The notes: generated by a model from the letters alone, not told the origin. A stretch of DNA of 64,000 bases from Telmatospirillum sp. (GCA_020248985.1 JADCGL010000020.1:196227-260226), one strand, 5' to 3'. Shown: positions 17,276 through 28,216, numbered from the stretch's first letter. Translations and numbers: made by a program.

Positions 17276-17282
17276 CGTGCTG

Positions 17283-17546
17283 CTAGTGCAGCGTGGCCAG
17301 ATGCGCGTTGAGTCGGAATTCGGCCGGCCGGATCAGCGTGCAGTGCGCCACGCGGACCTTGAACAGGCGCCCGTCGAGGTTCTTCTCCCAGAAATCGAGA
17401 AATTTCTGAAGGATCGGAAATTTCGGCGCGAGATCCAGATCCTGCCAAATGTAGGTCTGCAGCACCGAGGGATGGTCCGGCATGCGATAGAGGATTTCGG
17501 CAGTGGTAAGCCGGTAGTCTTCGAGTTGACGCGCAAAATCCGACAT
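17283..17546 (-). CDS. usg: Usg family protein
   Basis: An 87-residue protein matching the alphaproteobacterial Usg family: L-T-T-A-E-I-L-Y-R-M-P-D-H-P-S-V-L-Q, then W-Q-D-L-D-L-A-P-K-F-P and F-L-x-F-W-E. Usg is classically found next to trpF in related bacteria, but its biochemical role is unknown. Here it is alone, 7 bp from the convergent fpr stop and divergent from groES. Expected family length; start ATG with GGAGG nearby on the minus strand. Confidence 0.85.
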   Translation of the reverse strand: MSDFARQLEDYRLTTAEILYRMPDHPSVLQTYIWQDLDLAPKFPILQKFLDFWEKNLDGRLFKVRVAHCTLIRPAEFRLNAHLATLH

Positions 17547-17676
17547 GATCTAACGCCTCCTGTTCGATGGCCCAAGGACTCTGCAGGCCATGCAACAAGT
17601 GTGCGACTGTAATAATCCATTTTCAATATATAAATCAGAGCTTTAGCAGCATGCAGGGGCGAGTGCTGCCACCCCC

Positions 17677-17705
17677 TTGACGGCGCCTTTGGCTTTCCCT
17701 ATTTG
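17677..17705 (+). promoter_or_regulatory. Promoter of groESL
   Basis: TTGACG (17677-17682) followed after 17 bases by TATTTG (17700-17705). The predicted start of transcription falls at about 17712, inside the CIRCE element, so HrcA bound to CIRCE would block initiation directly. Confidence 0.65.
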
Positions 17706-17707
17706 CT

Positions 17708-17734
17708 TTGGCACTCGCACCGAGCGAGTGCCAA
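17708..17734. promoter_or_regulatory. CIRCE element (HrcA operator)
   Basis: TTGGCACTC (17708-17716), nine bases, GAGTGCCAA (17726-17734): a perfect 9-bp inverted repeat with the 9-base spacer of CIRCE. Compared with the consensus TTAGCACTC it has a symmetrical A-to-G change in both arms, so dyad symmetry is kept. It lies 18 bp upstream of the groES start and predicts HrcA repression of the chaperonin operon. Confidence 0.93.
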
Positions 17735-17752
17735 TTCAGGGAGAACGAACCG

Positions 17753-18070
17753 ATGAAATTCAAACCCCTTCATGATCGCGTGGTCGTGCGCCGCGTCGAG
17801 GAAGAATCGAAGACCGCTGGCGGCATCATCATCCCCGATACGGCCAAGGAAAAGCCGATGCAGGGCGAAGTGCTGGCCGTCGGCCCGGGTGCCCGCAACG
17901 ACAAGGGCGAACTCATCGCCATGTCGGTCAAGGCGGGCGACCGCATCCTGTTCGGCAAGTGGTCGGGCACGGAAGTGAAGATCGACGGGCAGGACCTGTT
18001 GATCATGAAAGAAAGCGACATCCTGGGCACGCTCGACGGCGTTGCCGCGCCGGCCAAGAAGGCCGCTTGA
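17753..18070 (+). CDS. groES: Co-chaperonin GroES
   Basis: A 105-residue GroES. It begins [14 protein letters not shown], has the mobile loop region [12 protein letters not shown] (about 20-33) and the [14 protein letters not shown] segment. It caps GroEL. The ATG at 17753 fits the family N-terminus; the reading frame is open further upstream through the CIRCE element but that is regulatory DNA. First gene of the heat-shock operon; groEL starts 27 bp after it. Confidence 0.98.
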   Translation: MKFKPLHDRVVVRRVEEESKTAGGIIIPDTAKEKPMQGEVLAVGPGARNDKGELIAMSVKAGDRILFGKWSGTEVKIDGQDLLIMKESDILGTLDGVAAPAKKAA

Positions 18071-19729
<1,659 letters not shown>

Positions 19730-19757
19730 GTCCAGCCTCACGTTTCCGAATGTCTGC

Positions 19758-19792
19758 GGGGCGGAGGGGCAACCTTCCGCCCCGTCTCTTTC
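19758..19792 (+). terminator. Intrinsic terminator of groESL
   Basis: GGGGCGGAGGG (19758-19768) pairs with CCTTCCGCCCC (19773-19783) as an 11-bp stem with one G-U pair and a GCAA loop, followed by GTCTCTTTCT. It starts 28 bp after the groEL stop. Confidence 0.85.
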
Positions 19793-19805
19793 TCGGGGAA
19801 CAACG

Positions 19806-20318
19806 ATGATTCGTTTGCGGCCCGCGACGCCGGCCGACGTCGAGATTCTGGAACGGTGGGACGCCGCACCGCATGTCGTCGCTTCCGATCCCGACGAAGA
19901 CGACTGGGACAGGGACCGCGAGATACGCGCCGCGCCCGACTGGCGCGAACAGCTGATCGCGACGCTGCATGGCCGACCCATCGGATGCGTCCAGATCATC
20001 GATCCTGCCCGCGAGGAACACCGCTACTGGGGCGATTGTGCCGCCGATCTGGCGGCCGTCGACATCTGGATCGGCGAAGCGGACTGTCTTGGCAAAGGCT
20101 ACGGCACCGAGATGATGCGCCAGGCGCTTGCGCGCTGCTTTGCCGATGTGCGCGTCGCCGCCGTCGTTATCGATCCGCTGGCCGACAATGTCCGCGCCCA
20201 CAGGTTCTACGAACGCTTGGGTTTTCGCTTCGTCGAGCGTCGCCGGTTCGGCGCGCACGATTGCCCCGTCTACCGGCTCGGGCGGGGCGACTGGTCCCTT
20301 GCACGCGCCGGATCCTGA
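19806..20318 (+). CDS. GNAT acetyltransferase, AAC(6')-like
   Basis: A 170-residue GNAT-fold protein. The acetyl-CoA loop is seen as G-K-G-Y-G-T-E-M-M (Q/R-x-x-G-x-G/A type) at about residues 99-106, followed by a V-V-I-D-P-L-A-D-N-V-R-A-H-R-F-Y-E-R-L-G-F segment. The layout, with an early D-x-D-W acidic stretch and a D-I-W-I-G-E loop, resembles aminoglycoside 6'-N-acetyltransferases of the AAC(6')-Ib group and their chromosomal relatives. The substrate cannot be read from the sequence and resistance is only a possibility. It follows the groESL terminator. Confidence 0.75.
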   Translation: MIRLRPATPADVEILERWDAAPHVVASDPDEDDWDRDREIRAAPDWREQLIATLHGRPIGCVQIIDPAREEHRYWGDCAADLAAVDIWIGEADCLGKGYGTEMMRQALARCFADVRVAAVVIDPLADNVRAHRFYERLGFRFVERRRFGAHDCPVYRLGRGDWSLARAGS

Positions 20319-20389
20319 AGTCGGCGCCCGCGTCGTCCGAGCGCCCGTTTTTCTTGCGCAGTGTGCCCTTCGTCTCTAATAGTAGACGT

Positions 20390-20959
20390 ATGGGCCTGAA
20401 AATAGACAACACCGGCGCCGAACTCGCCGCACGCATCAAGCTCGAGCGCCAGGCGCGCGACTGGTCGCTCGCCGATCTTGCCGCGTGCTCGGGTGTGGCC
20501 AAAGCCACGATCAGCAAGATCGAGCGCGAAGCGGCAAGCCCGACGGCCGCCATTCTGGTGCGCCTTGCGAGCGCTTTCGATCTCACGCTGGCGGGTCTGC
20601 TGCTGCGCGCCGAGGGCGGGGGCGATCTTCTGTCGCGGGCGGCCGACCAGCCGATCTGGCGCGATCCCAAAAGCGGCTATGTGCGCCGCCAAGTTTTTGC
20701 GCGGGCCCACCATCCGGTCGAACTCGTGTCGGTCGAATTGCCGCCGGGTGCGCATATCGTGCTGCCGGCCGCCTCCTATGCGCGCATTCGCCAGATCGTG
20801 TGGGTGCAGGCCGGCACGCTCGTGCTGCAGGCGGCAGGCGGCAAACGCCAAACCCTGCAGGCGGGCGATTGCCTCGGGTTCGGGCCACCCGCGCAAACGC
20901 GCTTTGCCAACGAAACCGCCAAACCGTGCCGCTATGTTGTGGCACTCGCACGAAGCTGA
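20390..20959 (+). CDS. XRE-family regulator with C-terminal cupin domain
   Basis: A 189-residue protein. The N-terminal helix-turn-helix at about 12-66 contains W-S-L-A-D-L-A...G-V-A-K-A-T-I-S-K-I-E-R-E-A-A-S-P-T. The C-terminal cupin at about 105-185 contains V-S-V-E-L-P-P-G-A, V-W-V-Q-A-G-T-L and L-Q-A-G-D-C-L. This architecture is common for repressors that sense small metabolites. It lies 6 bp before a GNAT gene and probably forms a two-gene operon with it. Confidence 0.85.
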   Translation: MGLKIDNTGAELAARIKLERQARDWSLADLAACSGVAKATISKIEREAASPTAAILVRLASAFDLTLAGLLLRAEGGGDLLSRAADQPIWRDPKSGYVRRQVFARAHHPVELVSVELPPGAHIVLPAASYARIRQIVWVQAGTLVLQAAGGKRQTLQAGDCLGFGPPAQTRFANETAKPCRYVVALARS

Positions 20960-20965
20960 GCGTCG

Positions 20966-21496
20966 ATGCCGGATTTCGCCATTCGCCCGCTTGGGCCCGA
21001 CCCCGCCACGCACGCGATGCTGTGCGAGCTGCTGGTCGAAACCGTAGCCCATGGCGGCTCGGTCGGATTCATGCATCCGCTGGCGCCAATCTATGCGGCG
21101 GCGTTCTGGGACGGCGCACTTGGCGCCGCCGCGCGCGGGGGCCGGATCGTGTTGGGCGCTTGGGTGGACGACCGCATCGTCGGCACGGTTTCGCTGATCC
21201 TCGATCTGCCGCCGAACCAGCCGCACCGCGCCGAAATCGCCAAAATGATGACACGCGTGGCCTGGCGCGGTCGCGGCGTTGCGCGCGCCTTGCTGGAAAC
21301 GGCCGAAGCACTGGCGATCGAACGTGGGCGCACGCTGCTCGTCCTCGACACGGCCAGCGAGGAAGGGGCGGCGGGCCTCTACGAAAAATGCGGGTACAAC
21401 TGTGCGGGTGAGATTCCCGATTTCGCGCTGAAGCCGCGCGGCGGCCTCACCGGCACCAAGCTCTACTGGAAGCGGATCGGCTCGGCCGCTCGGTAG
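20966..21496 (+). CDS. GNAT family N-acetyltransferase
   Basis: A 176-residue acetyltransferase. The acetyl-CoA pocket is visible as V-A-W-R-G-R-G-V-A-R-A-L-L (about residues 95-107), preceded by a beta-4 strand (A-E-I-A-K-M-M-T) and followed by L-V-L-D-T...A-G-L-Y-E-K-C-G-Y. Probably co-transcribed with the XRE-cupin regulator 6 bp upstream. Substrate unknown. The last 34 bp overlap the convergent TerB-like gene. Confidence 0.83.
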   Translation: MPDFAIRPLGPDPATHAMLCELLVETVAHGGSVGFMHPLAPIYAAAFWDGALGAAARGGRIVLGAWVDDRIVGTVSLILDLPPNQPHRAEIAKMMTRVAWRGRGVARALLETAEALAIERGRTLLVLDTASEEGAAGLYEKCGYNCAGEIPDFALKPRGGLTGTKLYWKRIGSAAR

Positions 21497-21885
21497 CGCG
21501 CCTGCGTGGCGCGCTCGAGGCAGGCGGCCTCGAGTCGCCCGAGGCCGAGAGCGGTGCGCATCTGGCTCAGCACGCGCGTTTCCTGCCAATTCGCGTCGCC
21601 GTCGATCGCGGCCATCTCGCAGGCCAGCAGATAGGCGGTCTCGCCCGTGCCCCCGCGCAGGCTCTGGCCGATGCGCGCGAGCGCCTTCTCCATGCCGTTC
21701 TCGACCTGCAGCATCACGGCACATTCGCGCGCCACGTCCGGCAGCGTGTCGATGTCGAACCCGCGGAAGATCGGCCAGGTACGGCAGACATTGCCCATGT
21801 GCTTGAGCTCGGAGTCCGGCATGTCGCCGTCGGCGGCGGCGACGATCACCATCGCGTGGATCAAGGCGGTTTGCAGTGCGAGCAT
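21463..21885 (-). CDS. TerB-like protein
   Basis: A protein of about 140 residues, all helical, with the tellurite-resistance TerB-type motif A-A-A-D-G-D-M-P-D-S-E-L (about 16-27) near the N-terminus and a second A-A-I-D-G-D-A-N-W-Q-E-T segment later. These acidic loops match the metal-binding EF-hand-like loops of TerB-fold proteins. Start at the ATG 21885, which follows GAGAAGGAA. A longer in-frame start at 21960 is possible but its extra residues look non-conserved. The function of stand-alone TerB-like proteins is not settled. Confidence 0.65.
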   Translation of the reverse strand: MLALQTALIHAMVIVAAADGDMPDSELKHMGNVCRTWPIFRGFDIDTLPDVARECAVMLQVENGMEKALARIGQSLRGGTGETAYLLACEMAAIDGDANWQETRVLSQMRTALGLGRLEAACLERATQARYRAAEPIRFQ

Positions 21886-22009
21886 CCGAGCGTGTTCCTT
21901 CTCTTGCTGCCGATCAAATGGGGCTGGGCGGGCGGGTTTGCAAGCCGTCCGCAGCAGCATAACAGGTGTGGACGCCTACCACGCCTAGGCGCTAGCGTCC
22001 CCCTCGATC

Positions 22010-22981
22010 ATGCGCGCCATTCTCGACGTCATCTTGCCGGTTTTTGCGATCATTCTGACGGGCTATCTTGCCGGGCGCATCAAGCTGCTGGGCCCCGACA
22101 GTTCTGAAGCGCTCAACAAATTCTGCTATTGGTTCGCACTGCCGCCGGTGCTGTTCCTGGGCCCGGCGCGCGTCCCGCTCGACCAGGTCTTCAATCTGCC
22201 TTTCATCGCCACTTTCATGGGCGGCGTCGGCATCACCTGGGCGATTGCGCTCGTCGTCGGAGTCGTCGCGTTTCGCGACCGGCCAGCCGTGACGGCCCTC
22301 GCCTTGTTGAGCGGCACCTTCTCGAATGCGGGCTATATGGGCATTCCGCTGTTCCTGGCCGCGTTCGGGCCGCAAGGCGTGCTGCCGGCCGTGATCGCGA
22401 CGGTGAGCTACACGGTGCTGTTGGTGGGGGCGACGGTGGTGATCGTCGAAGCGGATCTCTCGGGCCGCGGCAATATCGCGACGGCCGCCGTCAATGTGCT
22501 GAAGGGGCTCGCCAAGAGCCCACTTGTCGTGGCCCCGCTGCTCGGGCTCGCGTGGAATCTGGGCGGCGTGCCGTTGCCCAAACCCATTACGAATTTCGGC
22601 GAGCTGTTGGGTGCGGCGGCAGGACCAGCCGCTTTGTTCGCGATCGGCCTCTTCTTGTCGACGCGCTCGCTCGGCACGCTGGTCGGCGGCAAGAAACTCG
22701 CCGAGGTGGGTTGGCTCGTTTATGTGAAACTCATCGTGCAGCCGTTGGCCACCTGGTGGCTTGCGGGCATTTTCGGGCTTGATGCCTATTGGCGCGGCGC
22801 GGCCGTAATTCTCGCTGCCTTGCCGACGGCGGCTTTGTGCTTCGTACTGGCCCAGCAATACAAACAATTCGTCGAGCGCGCGTCGGCGACGATCCTGATC
22901 TCGACCGTGCTATCGCCGATCGTGCTGTCGATTCTGATGATCCTGTTCGAAGGGATCAGGCCGGCGGCAATTCCGGGCTGA
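22010..22981 (+). CDS. AEC-family transporter
   Basis: A 323-residue membrane protein of the auxin efflux carrier family, with about ten hydrophobic helices in two five-helix halves. Typical motifs are F-C-Y-W-F-A-L-P-P-V-L-F near residues 40-52 and G-T-F-S-N-A-G-Y-M-G-I-P-L at about 102-114; C-F-V-L-A-Q-Q-Y lies in the second half. Such permeases export or import small organic acids; the substrate is unknown. Single gene, convergent with and overlapping the DinG-like gene by 26 bp. Confidence 0.88.
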   Translation: MRAILDVILPVFAIILTGYLAGRIKLLGPDSSEALNKFCYWFALPPVLFLGPARVPLDQVFNLPFIATFMGGVGITWAIALVVGVVAFRDRPAVTALALLSGTFSNAGYMGIPLFLAAFGPQGVLPAVIATVSYTVLLVGATVVIVEADLSGRGNIATAAVNVLKGLAKSPLVVAPLLGLAWNLGGVPLPKPITNFGELLGAAAGPAALFAIGLFLSTRSLGTLVGGKKLAEVGWLVYVKLIVQPLATWWLAGIFGLDAYWRGAAVILAALPTAALCFVLAQQYKQFVERASATILISTVLSPIVLSILMILFEGIRPAAIPG

Positions 22982-25790
22982 GGAATGCGGCCGTTTTCGC
23001 GATCGCCTCGGCCAAGCCCACGCGTTCGATCGTAACGCCCTCCGGAAAGGCTTTGGCGAGGCGCGAGGGAAAACGCGAATCGAGCAGCACGAACACGCCC
23101 GTGTCGTCGGCGCGCCGCACCAAGCGTCCGAACGCCTGTTTGAGGCGCAAGCGCACCAGTCGGTCGTCGTAGGCCGCCTTGCCGAAATGCGCACGGCGCG
23201 CCTTGTGCAGAATGTCGGGCCGCGGCCATGGGACGCGGTCGAACACGATCAGACGCAAGGAGCGGCCTGGCACGTCCACGCCGTCGCGCACGGCATCGGT
23301 GCCGAGCAAGCACGAATCTTCTTCGGCGCGGAAAATGTCGATCAGCGTCGAGACGTCGAGCCGGTCCACATGTTGCGCATAAAGCGGATAGCCCGCGCGC
23401 TCGAGCGAAGCACCGATGCGCGCATGCACGGCACGCAAACGCCCGATCGCCGTGAACAGCCCGAGCCCGCCGCCTTTGGCCGCGAGGAAAAACGCGCGAT
23501 AGGCGGCCGCGATACGGTCGGGCGAATCGCGGTCGATGTCGGTCACGACGAAGACGCGCGTCTGTTTGGGATAGTCGAACGGCGAGGCGACCTGGGCGCG
23601 CGTCCAGTCCGGCATGTGCGCGGCCCCCGTGCGCGCGGCGGCTGCCAACCAATCGGTTTCGACGTCGCCGGTCGAATCCGTAAGCGTGGCCGAGGTCACG
23701 AGCGCGCCGTGCGCCGGGCGCAACACGGCGGCGGCAAACGGCACGGTCGGATCGATCCAGCGCCGATGCAAACCCACATCCGCCTCGCGCCCGTCGCTGC
23801 GCTCGAGTGCGAGCCAATCGACGAATTCGGGCGGGCGTTCGGCGGCAAGCGCTTTGAGCATTGCGCGCCAGCCCGCAAGTTCGTTGGTCGCGCGTCTGGC
23901 AATGCCGCGCGCCACGGCCTCGATGCGCGAACGTGTGGCGGTGTCGAGCTCTTCGGCTTCGTCGTCGAGGCGCGCCACGAGCCGTTTGGCAAGTTCGAGC
24001 ATCGGCTCGGCAATGCGCGCAAGCGCTGCTTCAAGCCGATCGGCTGTTTCGATCACGTCGTCGAGGGCCGGTTGCACGTCGGCTTCAATCGAATAGCCGT
24101 CGGGCTGGTCGGACGCGCGCGCCAGAACCTGGCGGCGCACGGCGGCAAGGAACGCTTCGCTGGGGCCTTGCGTTTGGCCCGAGGCGATGCGCTGCAGCCA
24201 GCCTTCGCCTGGCAAGGCGCGGGCAGCGGCCATCGCGCGGTCGAGCAAAGCTTCGCCGCCGTCGATGTCGGCCACGAGTTCGCCTGCGCGCGCTTTGAGG
24301 CCGCGCGAGCGGCTGCGTCCGCCTTCGGCCCCGACGATCCAGCGCCGCAGCTCGGCCGTTTCCTGGCCCGTGAGCGCACCGCCGAACGCCGAATCGGCCG
24401 CGTCGAACACGTGATGGCCTTCGTCGAACACGTAGCGCGTGGGCACGTTCGACTGTGCTGAGCCCGCCGCAAGATCGACGGTCGCAGCACCTAAGGCCGC
24501 TTGCATCATCACGAGTGCGTGGTTGGCGATCACGATCTGCGCGCGGCGTGCGCGCCGCACCGACTTTTCGATGGGGCAGCGCATGTAATGCGGGCAGGCG
24601 GCGTAGATGCATTCGCCGCGCCGGTCGGCAAGGCCGCGCGTGCGCGCTTTGCCCACGAGATCGGGCAGCCAACCCGGAAAATCGCCGCCGACCATGTCGC
24701 CGTCGCGGCTCACGGCCGCCCAGCGGGCCATGAGGCCAAGTGCCACGGCGTCCTGCGGGCGCGTGGACACGGCGCGCACCGCTTCTTCGAGATTGAGCAG
24801 GCACAGATAATTCTCGCGGCCCTTGCGGATCACGACTTTGCGCGCTTTCTCGATCGGCTCGTCGTGCAGCCGGTCGAGCTCGCGGTCGATCTGGTGCTGC
24901 AGATTCTTCGTGTAGGTCGAGATCCAGACCGCACCGCCGTTTTTCTCGGCCCACAAAGTGGCGGGGGCAAGATAGCCGAGCGTTTTGCCCACGCCTGTAC
25001 CCGCTTCGGCCACCACGAGGCGCGGATTGTCGGGTGCGTCGCGCGGTGCAAACGCGGCCGAGGCGGCCGAGGCGTAGTCGGCCTGTTCGGGCCGCGCTTC
25101 GCTGTCGGTCCCGAGCATTTCGGCCAAGCGCCTGCGCGCGTCGTTGGGCTCGACGGGCAACGAGCCCGGCGGCGGCTCGGGTGCTTGTTCGCTCCATTCC
25201 TCGATGCGCCGCCACGCTTCGAGCCCCTGCACCGAACGGTCGGACTCGAACGCGTTGGGGCTGTCGCCGAGGGCGGCCAGCACCGCACTGCCCCAGCGCC
25301 AGCCGCCGCGCGCCATGGCGCGGGCGGCGTTCACCGTATCGGCATTGCGCGCAACCAACGGCTCGGCGAGTTCGCCAAGCAGGCGGCCGACGATCTGGTG
25401 CAGGCTCGTGGCTTCGGCGGCGAGCCCGTGTGGGACCGCAAGGCCCAGCGCATGCGCAAGGCCGCGGATCGTCGGCAGACAGAACGTCGCGGGGCGCACG
25501 AAGGCGAACAGCTCAAGCGCGTCGTAGCAGGCGAGCCGGTCGAGGCCGAGGCGGCGTGCGGTTGCAGGCCCGTGCACGACGATGGGGGCTTCGGCTAACG
25601 CGTGGCTTGCCGCATCGGCAAGCCGCAACTCGACAATTTCGCCCTCGGGCGACAGCAATGCGGCGTGCGCCACGCCTGCAGCAAGTGCGCTTGCGGCCGG
25701 AACGGCGACGATGCTGCTGCGCGGATTGCCGCCGCGGAACGGGACAACGCTCGGACCGGCGGCGGGCGGGAGAGGGGGCGAATCGCGCAT
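22956..25790 (-). CDS. ATP-dependent helicase of the DinG/XPD type
   Basis: A superfamily 2 helicase of about 944 residues. An N-terminal region of about 230 residues (low conservation) precedes Walker A (A-E-A-G-T-G-V-G-K-T) near residue 265. A four-cysteine [4Fe-4S] domain follows, with C in E-N-Y-L-C-L-L and C-I-Y-A-A-C-P-H-Y-M-R-C. The DEAH-like box is V-F-D-E-G-H-H, and the C-terminal helicase motifs include L-L-G-T-D-A-V-R-D-G-V-D-V-P-G and Q-A-F-G-R-L-V-R-R. The Fe-S ligands and D-E-G-H identify the XPD/DinG group, acting in R-loop or G-quadruplex removal and repair. Start at 25790 chosen because the upstream extension is non-conserved and overlaps the divergent lysK promoter region. 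Confidence 0.9.
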   Translation of the reverse strand: MRDSPPLPPAAGPSVVPFRGGNPRSSIVAVPAASALAAGVAHAALLSPEGEIVELRLADAASHALAEAPIVVHGPATARRLGLDRLACYDALELFAFVRPATFCLPTIRGLAHALGLAVPHGLAAEATSLHQIVGRLLGELAEPLVARNADTVNAARAMARGGWRWGSAVLAALGDSPNAFESDRSVQGLEAWRRIEEWSEQAPEPPPGSLPVEPNDARRRLAEMLGTDSEARPEQADYASAASAAFAPRDAPDNPRLVVAEAGTGVGKTLGYLAPATLWAEKNGGAVWISTYTKNLQHQIDRELDRLHDEPIEKARKVVIRKGRENYLCLLNLEEAVRAVSTRPQDAVALGLMARWAAVSRDGDMVGGDFPGWLPDLVGKARTRGLADRRGECIYAACPHYMRCPIEKSVRRARRAQIVIANHALVMMQAALGAATVDLAAGSAQSNVPTRYVFDEGHHVFDAADSAFGGALTGQETAELRRWIVGAEGGRSRSRGLKARAGELVADIDGGEALLDRAMAAARALPGEGWLQRIASGQTQGPSEAFLAAVRRQVLARASDQPDGYSIEADVQPALDDVIETADRLEAALARIAEPMLELAKRLVARLDDEAEELDTATRSRIEAVARGIARRATNELAGWRAMLKALAAERPPEFVDWLALERSDGREADVGLHRRWIDPTVPFAAAVLRPAHGALVTSATLTDSTGDVETDWLAAAARTGAAHMPDWTRAQVASPFDYPKQTRVFVVTDIDRDSPDRIAAAYRAFFLAAKGGGLGLFTAIGRLRAVHARIGASLERAGYPLYAQHVDRLDVSTLIDIFRAEEDSCLLGTDAVRDGVDVPGRSLRLIVFDRVPWPRPDILHKARRAHFGKAAYDDRLVRLRLKQAFGRLVRRADDTGVFVLLDSRFPSRLAKAFPEGVTIERVGLAEAIAKTAAFLSPELPPA

Positions 25791-25890
25791 CGCATCAATA
25801 TAGGCGGTAGGGGACGTTGACGCGACCGGCCCTGGCACCTTAGTTTCGCGCTCCCTTTTTGCACATTCCCGACAGGTACGTGTTGCGCCC

Positions 25891-27492
25891 ATGACCGATG
25901 TTTTTGTCCGCCCGTCCCGCGACGATGCCTTCAAGGGCCGCGCTTGGCCGTTCGAAGAGGCCAAGAAGATTCTGGCGCGCCTGGGCGACAAACCCGCGCC
26001 CAAAGGCTACGTCCTGTTCGAGACCGGCTACGGCCCGTCGGGCCTGCCGCATATCGGCACGTTCGGCGAAGTCGCGCGCACGACAATGGTGCGCCGTGCG
26101 TTCGAAATGCTGTCGGACGTGCCGACCAAGCTGTTTGCGTTCAGCGACGACATGGACGGTCTGCGCAAGGTGCCCGACAACGTGCCGAATGCCGCGATGC
26201 TGTCCGAACATATCGGCAAGCCTTTGACGTCGGTGCCCGATCCGTTCGGCAAGTTCGAGAGTTTCGGCGCCCACAACAACGCGATGCTGCGCTCGTTCCT
26301 CGATCGCTTCGGCTTCGAATACGAATTCAAATCGTCGACAGAGATGTACCGCGCGGGCGCTTTCGACGACACGCTGCGCGCGGTCTTGCGCAACTATGCG
26401 GCGATCATGGCGATCATGCTGCCGAGCTTGCGCGAAGAGCGCCGCCAGACCTATTCGCCTTTCATGCCGGTTTGCAAGCGCACGGGCCGCGTTCTGCAAG
26501 TGCCCACGCTCGAGACGAACGCCGAGGCAGGCACCATCGTCTATCGCGACGAGGGCGGCAGCTTGGTCGAAACGCCGGTCACGGGCGGGGCGTGCAAGCT
26601 GCAATGGAAGATCGACTGGGCCATGCGCTGGACGGCACTGGGCGTCGACTACGAAATGTCGGGCAAGGATCTGATCGATTCGGTCAAGTTCTCGTCGAAG
26701 GTCGCACGCGCCATCGGCGGCAAGCCGCCCGAAGGTTTCACCTACGAGCTGTTCCTCGACGAAAACGGCGAGAAGATCTCGAAGTCGCGCGGCAACGGCC
26801 TCACGATCGAAGAATGGCTCACTTACGGGCCGCCCGAAAGCCTGTCGCTATTCATGTACCAGCAACCCAAGGCCGCCAAGCGCCTGCATTTCGACGTGAT
26901 CCCGCGCCATGTCGACGACTATCTGACATTCGTCGAGCGCCTGCCGACACAGACGACGCAGCAAGCTCTCGACAACCCGGCCTTCCATATCCATGGCGGC
27001 AAGCCGCCGGCGGCCGAGCCCAACGGTCTGCCGTTCAACATCCTGCTCAATCTTGCCGGTGTCGCGAATTCGCAGGACAAAGACGTACTTTGGGGCTTCA
27101 TCTCGCGCTATGCGCCCAAGGCCAATCCGCAAGCCAACCCGATGCTCGACCGGCTGGTCGGGCATGCGATCGCGTATTTCCGAGACTATGTGCTGCCGAC
27201 GCGCAAATACAGGCTCGCCTCCGACATGGAGCGTGCTGCCTTGCAAGATCTTTGCGAGACGGTCGACAGATTGCCGCGCGATGCGAGCGCGTCGGCAATC
27301 CAAGACGAAGTGTTCGCCGTCGGCAAGCGCCACGCGTTTGCCGATCTCAAATCCTGGTTCCAGGCCTGCTACGAGATTCTTTTTGGGGCCGCCCAAGGGC
27401 CGCGCCTGGGCTCGTTCATTGCCCTCTACGGAATCGACGAGACGATTGCCCTGATCAAACGCGCCGTTGCGGGCGAGCTCGCCAAGAGTTGA
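25891..27492 (+). CDS. lysK: Class I lysyl-tRNA synthetase
   Basis: A 533-residue archaeal-type class I LysRS. HIGH signature as L-P-H-I-G-T-F at about 49-55 and K-I-S-K-S at about 291-295. It has the class I LysRS features (D-D-M-D-G-L-R-K-V after the first strand; C-terminal helical anticodon cage). Alphaproteobacteria often carry this class I enzyme instead of the class II LysS. No class II gene is in the window. Divergent from the DinG-like helicase; its stop is 10 bp from the convergent S24 regulator stop. Confidence 0.95.
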   Translation: MTDVFVRPSRDDAFKGRAWPFEEAKKILARLGDKPAPKGYVLFETGYGPSGLPHIGTFGEVARTTMVRRAFEMLSDVPTKLFAFSDDMDGLRKVPDNVPNAAMLSEHIGKPLTSVPDPFGKFESFGAHNNAMLRSFLDRFGFEYEFKSSTEMYRAGAFDDTLRAVLRNYAAIMAIMLPSLREERRQTYSPFMPVCKRTGRVLQVPTLETNAEAGTIVYRDEGGSLVETPVTGGACKLQWKIDWAMRWTALGVDYEMSGKDLIDSVKFSSKVARAIGGKPPEGFTYELFLDENGEKISKSRGNGLTIEEWLTYGPPESLSLFMYQQPKAAKRLHFDVIPRHVDDYLTFVERLPTQTTQQALDNPAFHIHGGKPPAAEPNGLPFNILLNLAGVANSQDKDVLWGFISRYAPKANPQANPMLDRLVGHAIAYFRDYVLPTRKYRLASDMERAALQDLCETVDRLPRDASASAIQDEVFAVGKRHAFADLKSWFQACYEILFGAAQGPRLGSFIALYGIDETIALIKRAVAGELAKS

Positions 27493-27502
27493 CGCAAAAG
27501 TC

Positions 27503-28141
27503 CTATTGGCTGACCCACAGAATGCGGTGGCAGAACACGACTTCGGTCACGTCGAGCACGCGTTCGCCATGCGCCGCGTTGAGCGAGGTTAGCTCGAGCT
27601 TGCGTTGGCCTTTGCGAATCAGCTGCTTGGCCATAACTTCGCCGGCCGTTGTCTTGACCACTACGCGGTCGCCGCGGCGCAGCGAGGCCTGCGGCGAAAC
27701 AACGATCGTGTCGCCGTCGCGATAGACGGGTTCCATGCTGTCGCCTGCCACCATCAACGCATAGGCATGCGTGTCGGCAAGTTCGGGGAACAGCAATTCG
27801 TCCCAGCCCGAACCTGTCGGGAATCCGGCATCGTCGAAAAAGCCTTTTTCACCTGCTTGCGCATAGCCAATTACCGGCACGCGGCGCATTGCACCCGCGA
27901 CGCTCGGTACCGTGCCGATATAGGCGACGAACTCCGACATCGTGGCGCCTGTCGCCTCTAGAATCTTGGCGATGCTCTCAGTCGAGGGCCAGCGCGGACG
28001 GCCGTCGCGCGAAATGCGCTTCGACTTATTGAATGTTGTGGGATCGAGCCCAGCGCGGCGCGCGAGACCCGAGGGGGAGAAGCCGTGATCGCTCGCAAGC
28101 TGATCGATGGCCTGCCAAACATCTGCATGTCGGAGAATCAT
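27503..28141 (-). CDS. S24/LexA-like self-cleaving transcriptional repressor
   Basis: A protein of about 212 residues. The N-terminal helix-turn-helix at about 8-60 contains S-P-S-G-L-A-R-R-A-G-L-D-P-T-T-F-N-K-S-K-R. The C-terminal S24 peptidase domain has the A-G cleavage site in Y-A-Q-A-G-E-K-G, the catalytic Ser in V-A-G-D-S-M-E-P-V, and the catalytic Lys in V-V-V-K-T-T. I start at 28141: a perfect TATAAT lies about 70 bases upstream, and the 50-codon in-frame extension to 28291 is AT-rich and would cover that promoter. It may be a conserved host regulator or the repressor of the adjacent phage cassette, since it is divergent from it; it has host-like GC. Confidence 0.85.
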   Translation of the reverse strand: MILRHADVWQAIDQLASDHGFSPSGLARRAGLDPTTFNKSKRISRDGRPRWPSTESIAKILEATGATMSEFVAYIGTVPSVAGAMRRVPVIGYAQAGEKGFFDDAGFPTGSGWDELLFPELADTHAYALMVAGDSMEPVYRDGDTIVVSPQASLRRGDRVVVKTTAGEVMAKQLIRKGQRKLELTSLNAAHGERVLDVTEVVFCHRILWVSQ

Positions 28142-28210
28142 GTGAGAATTTTTGCTCAAAACGCCACGATTTGCATTAGGTACCTTTTCAAAAAATTTTG
28201 CGGTGAGGTA

Positions 28211-28216
28211 ATTATA
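28211..28216 (-). promoter_or_regulatory. Putative -10 box of the S24 repressor promoter
   Basis: A perfect TATAAT on the minus strand (28216-28211) in an AT-rich gap. No good -35 is found at 17 bases, but the box would give a leader of about 60 bases before the ATG at 28141, which supports that start. Confidence 0.45.
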
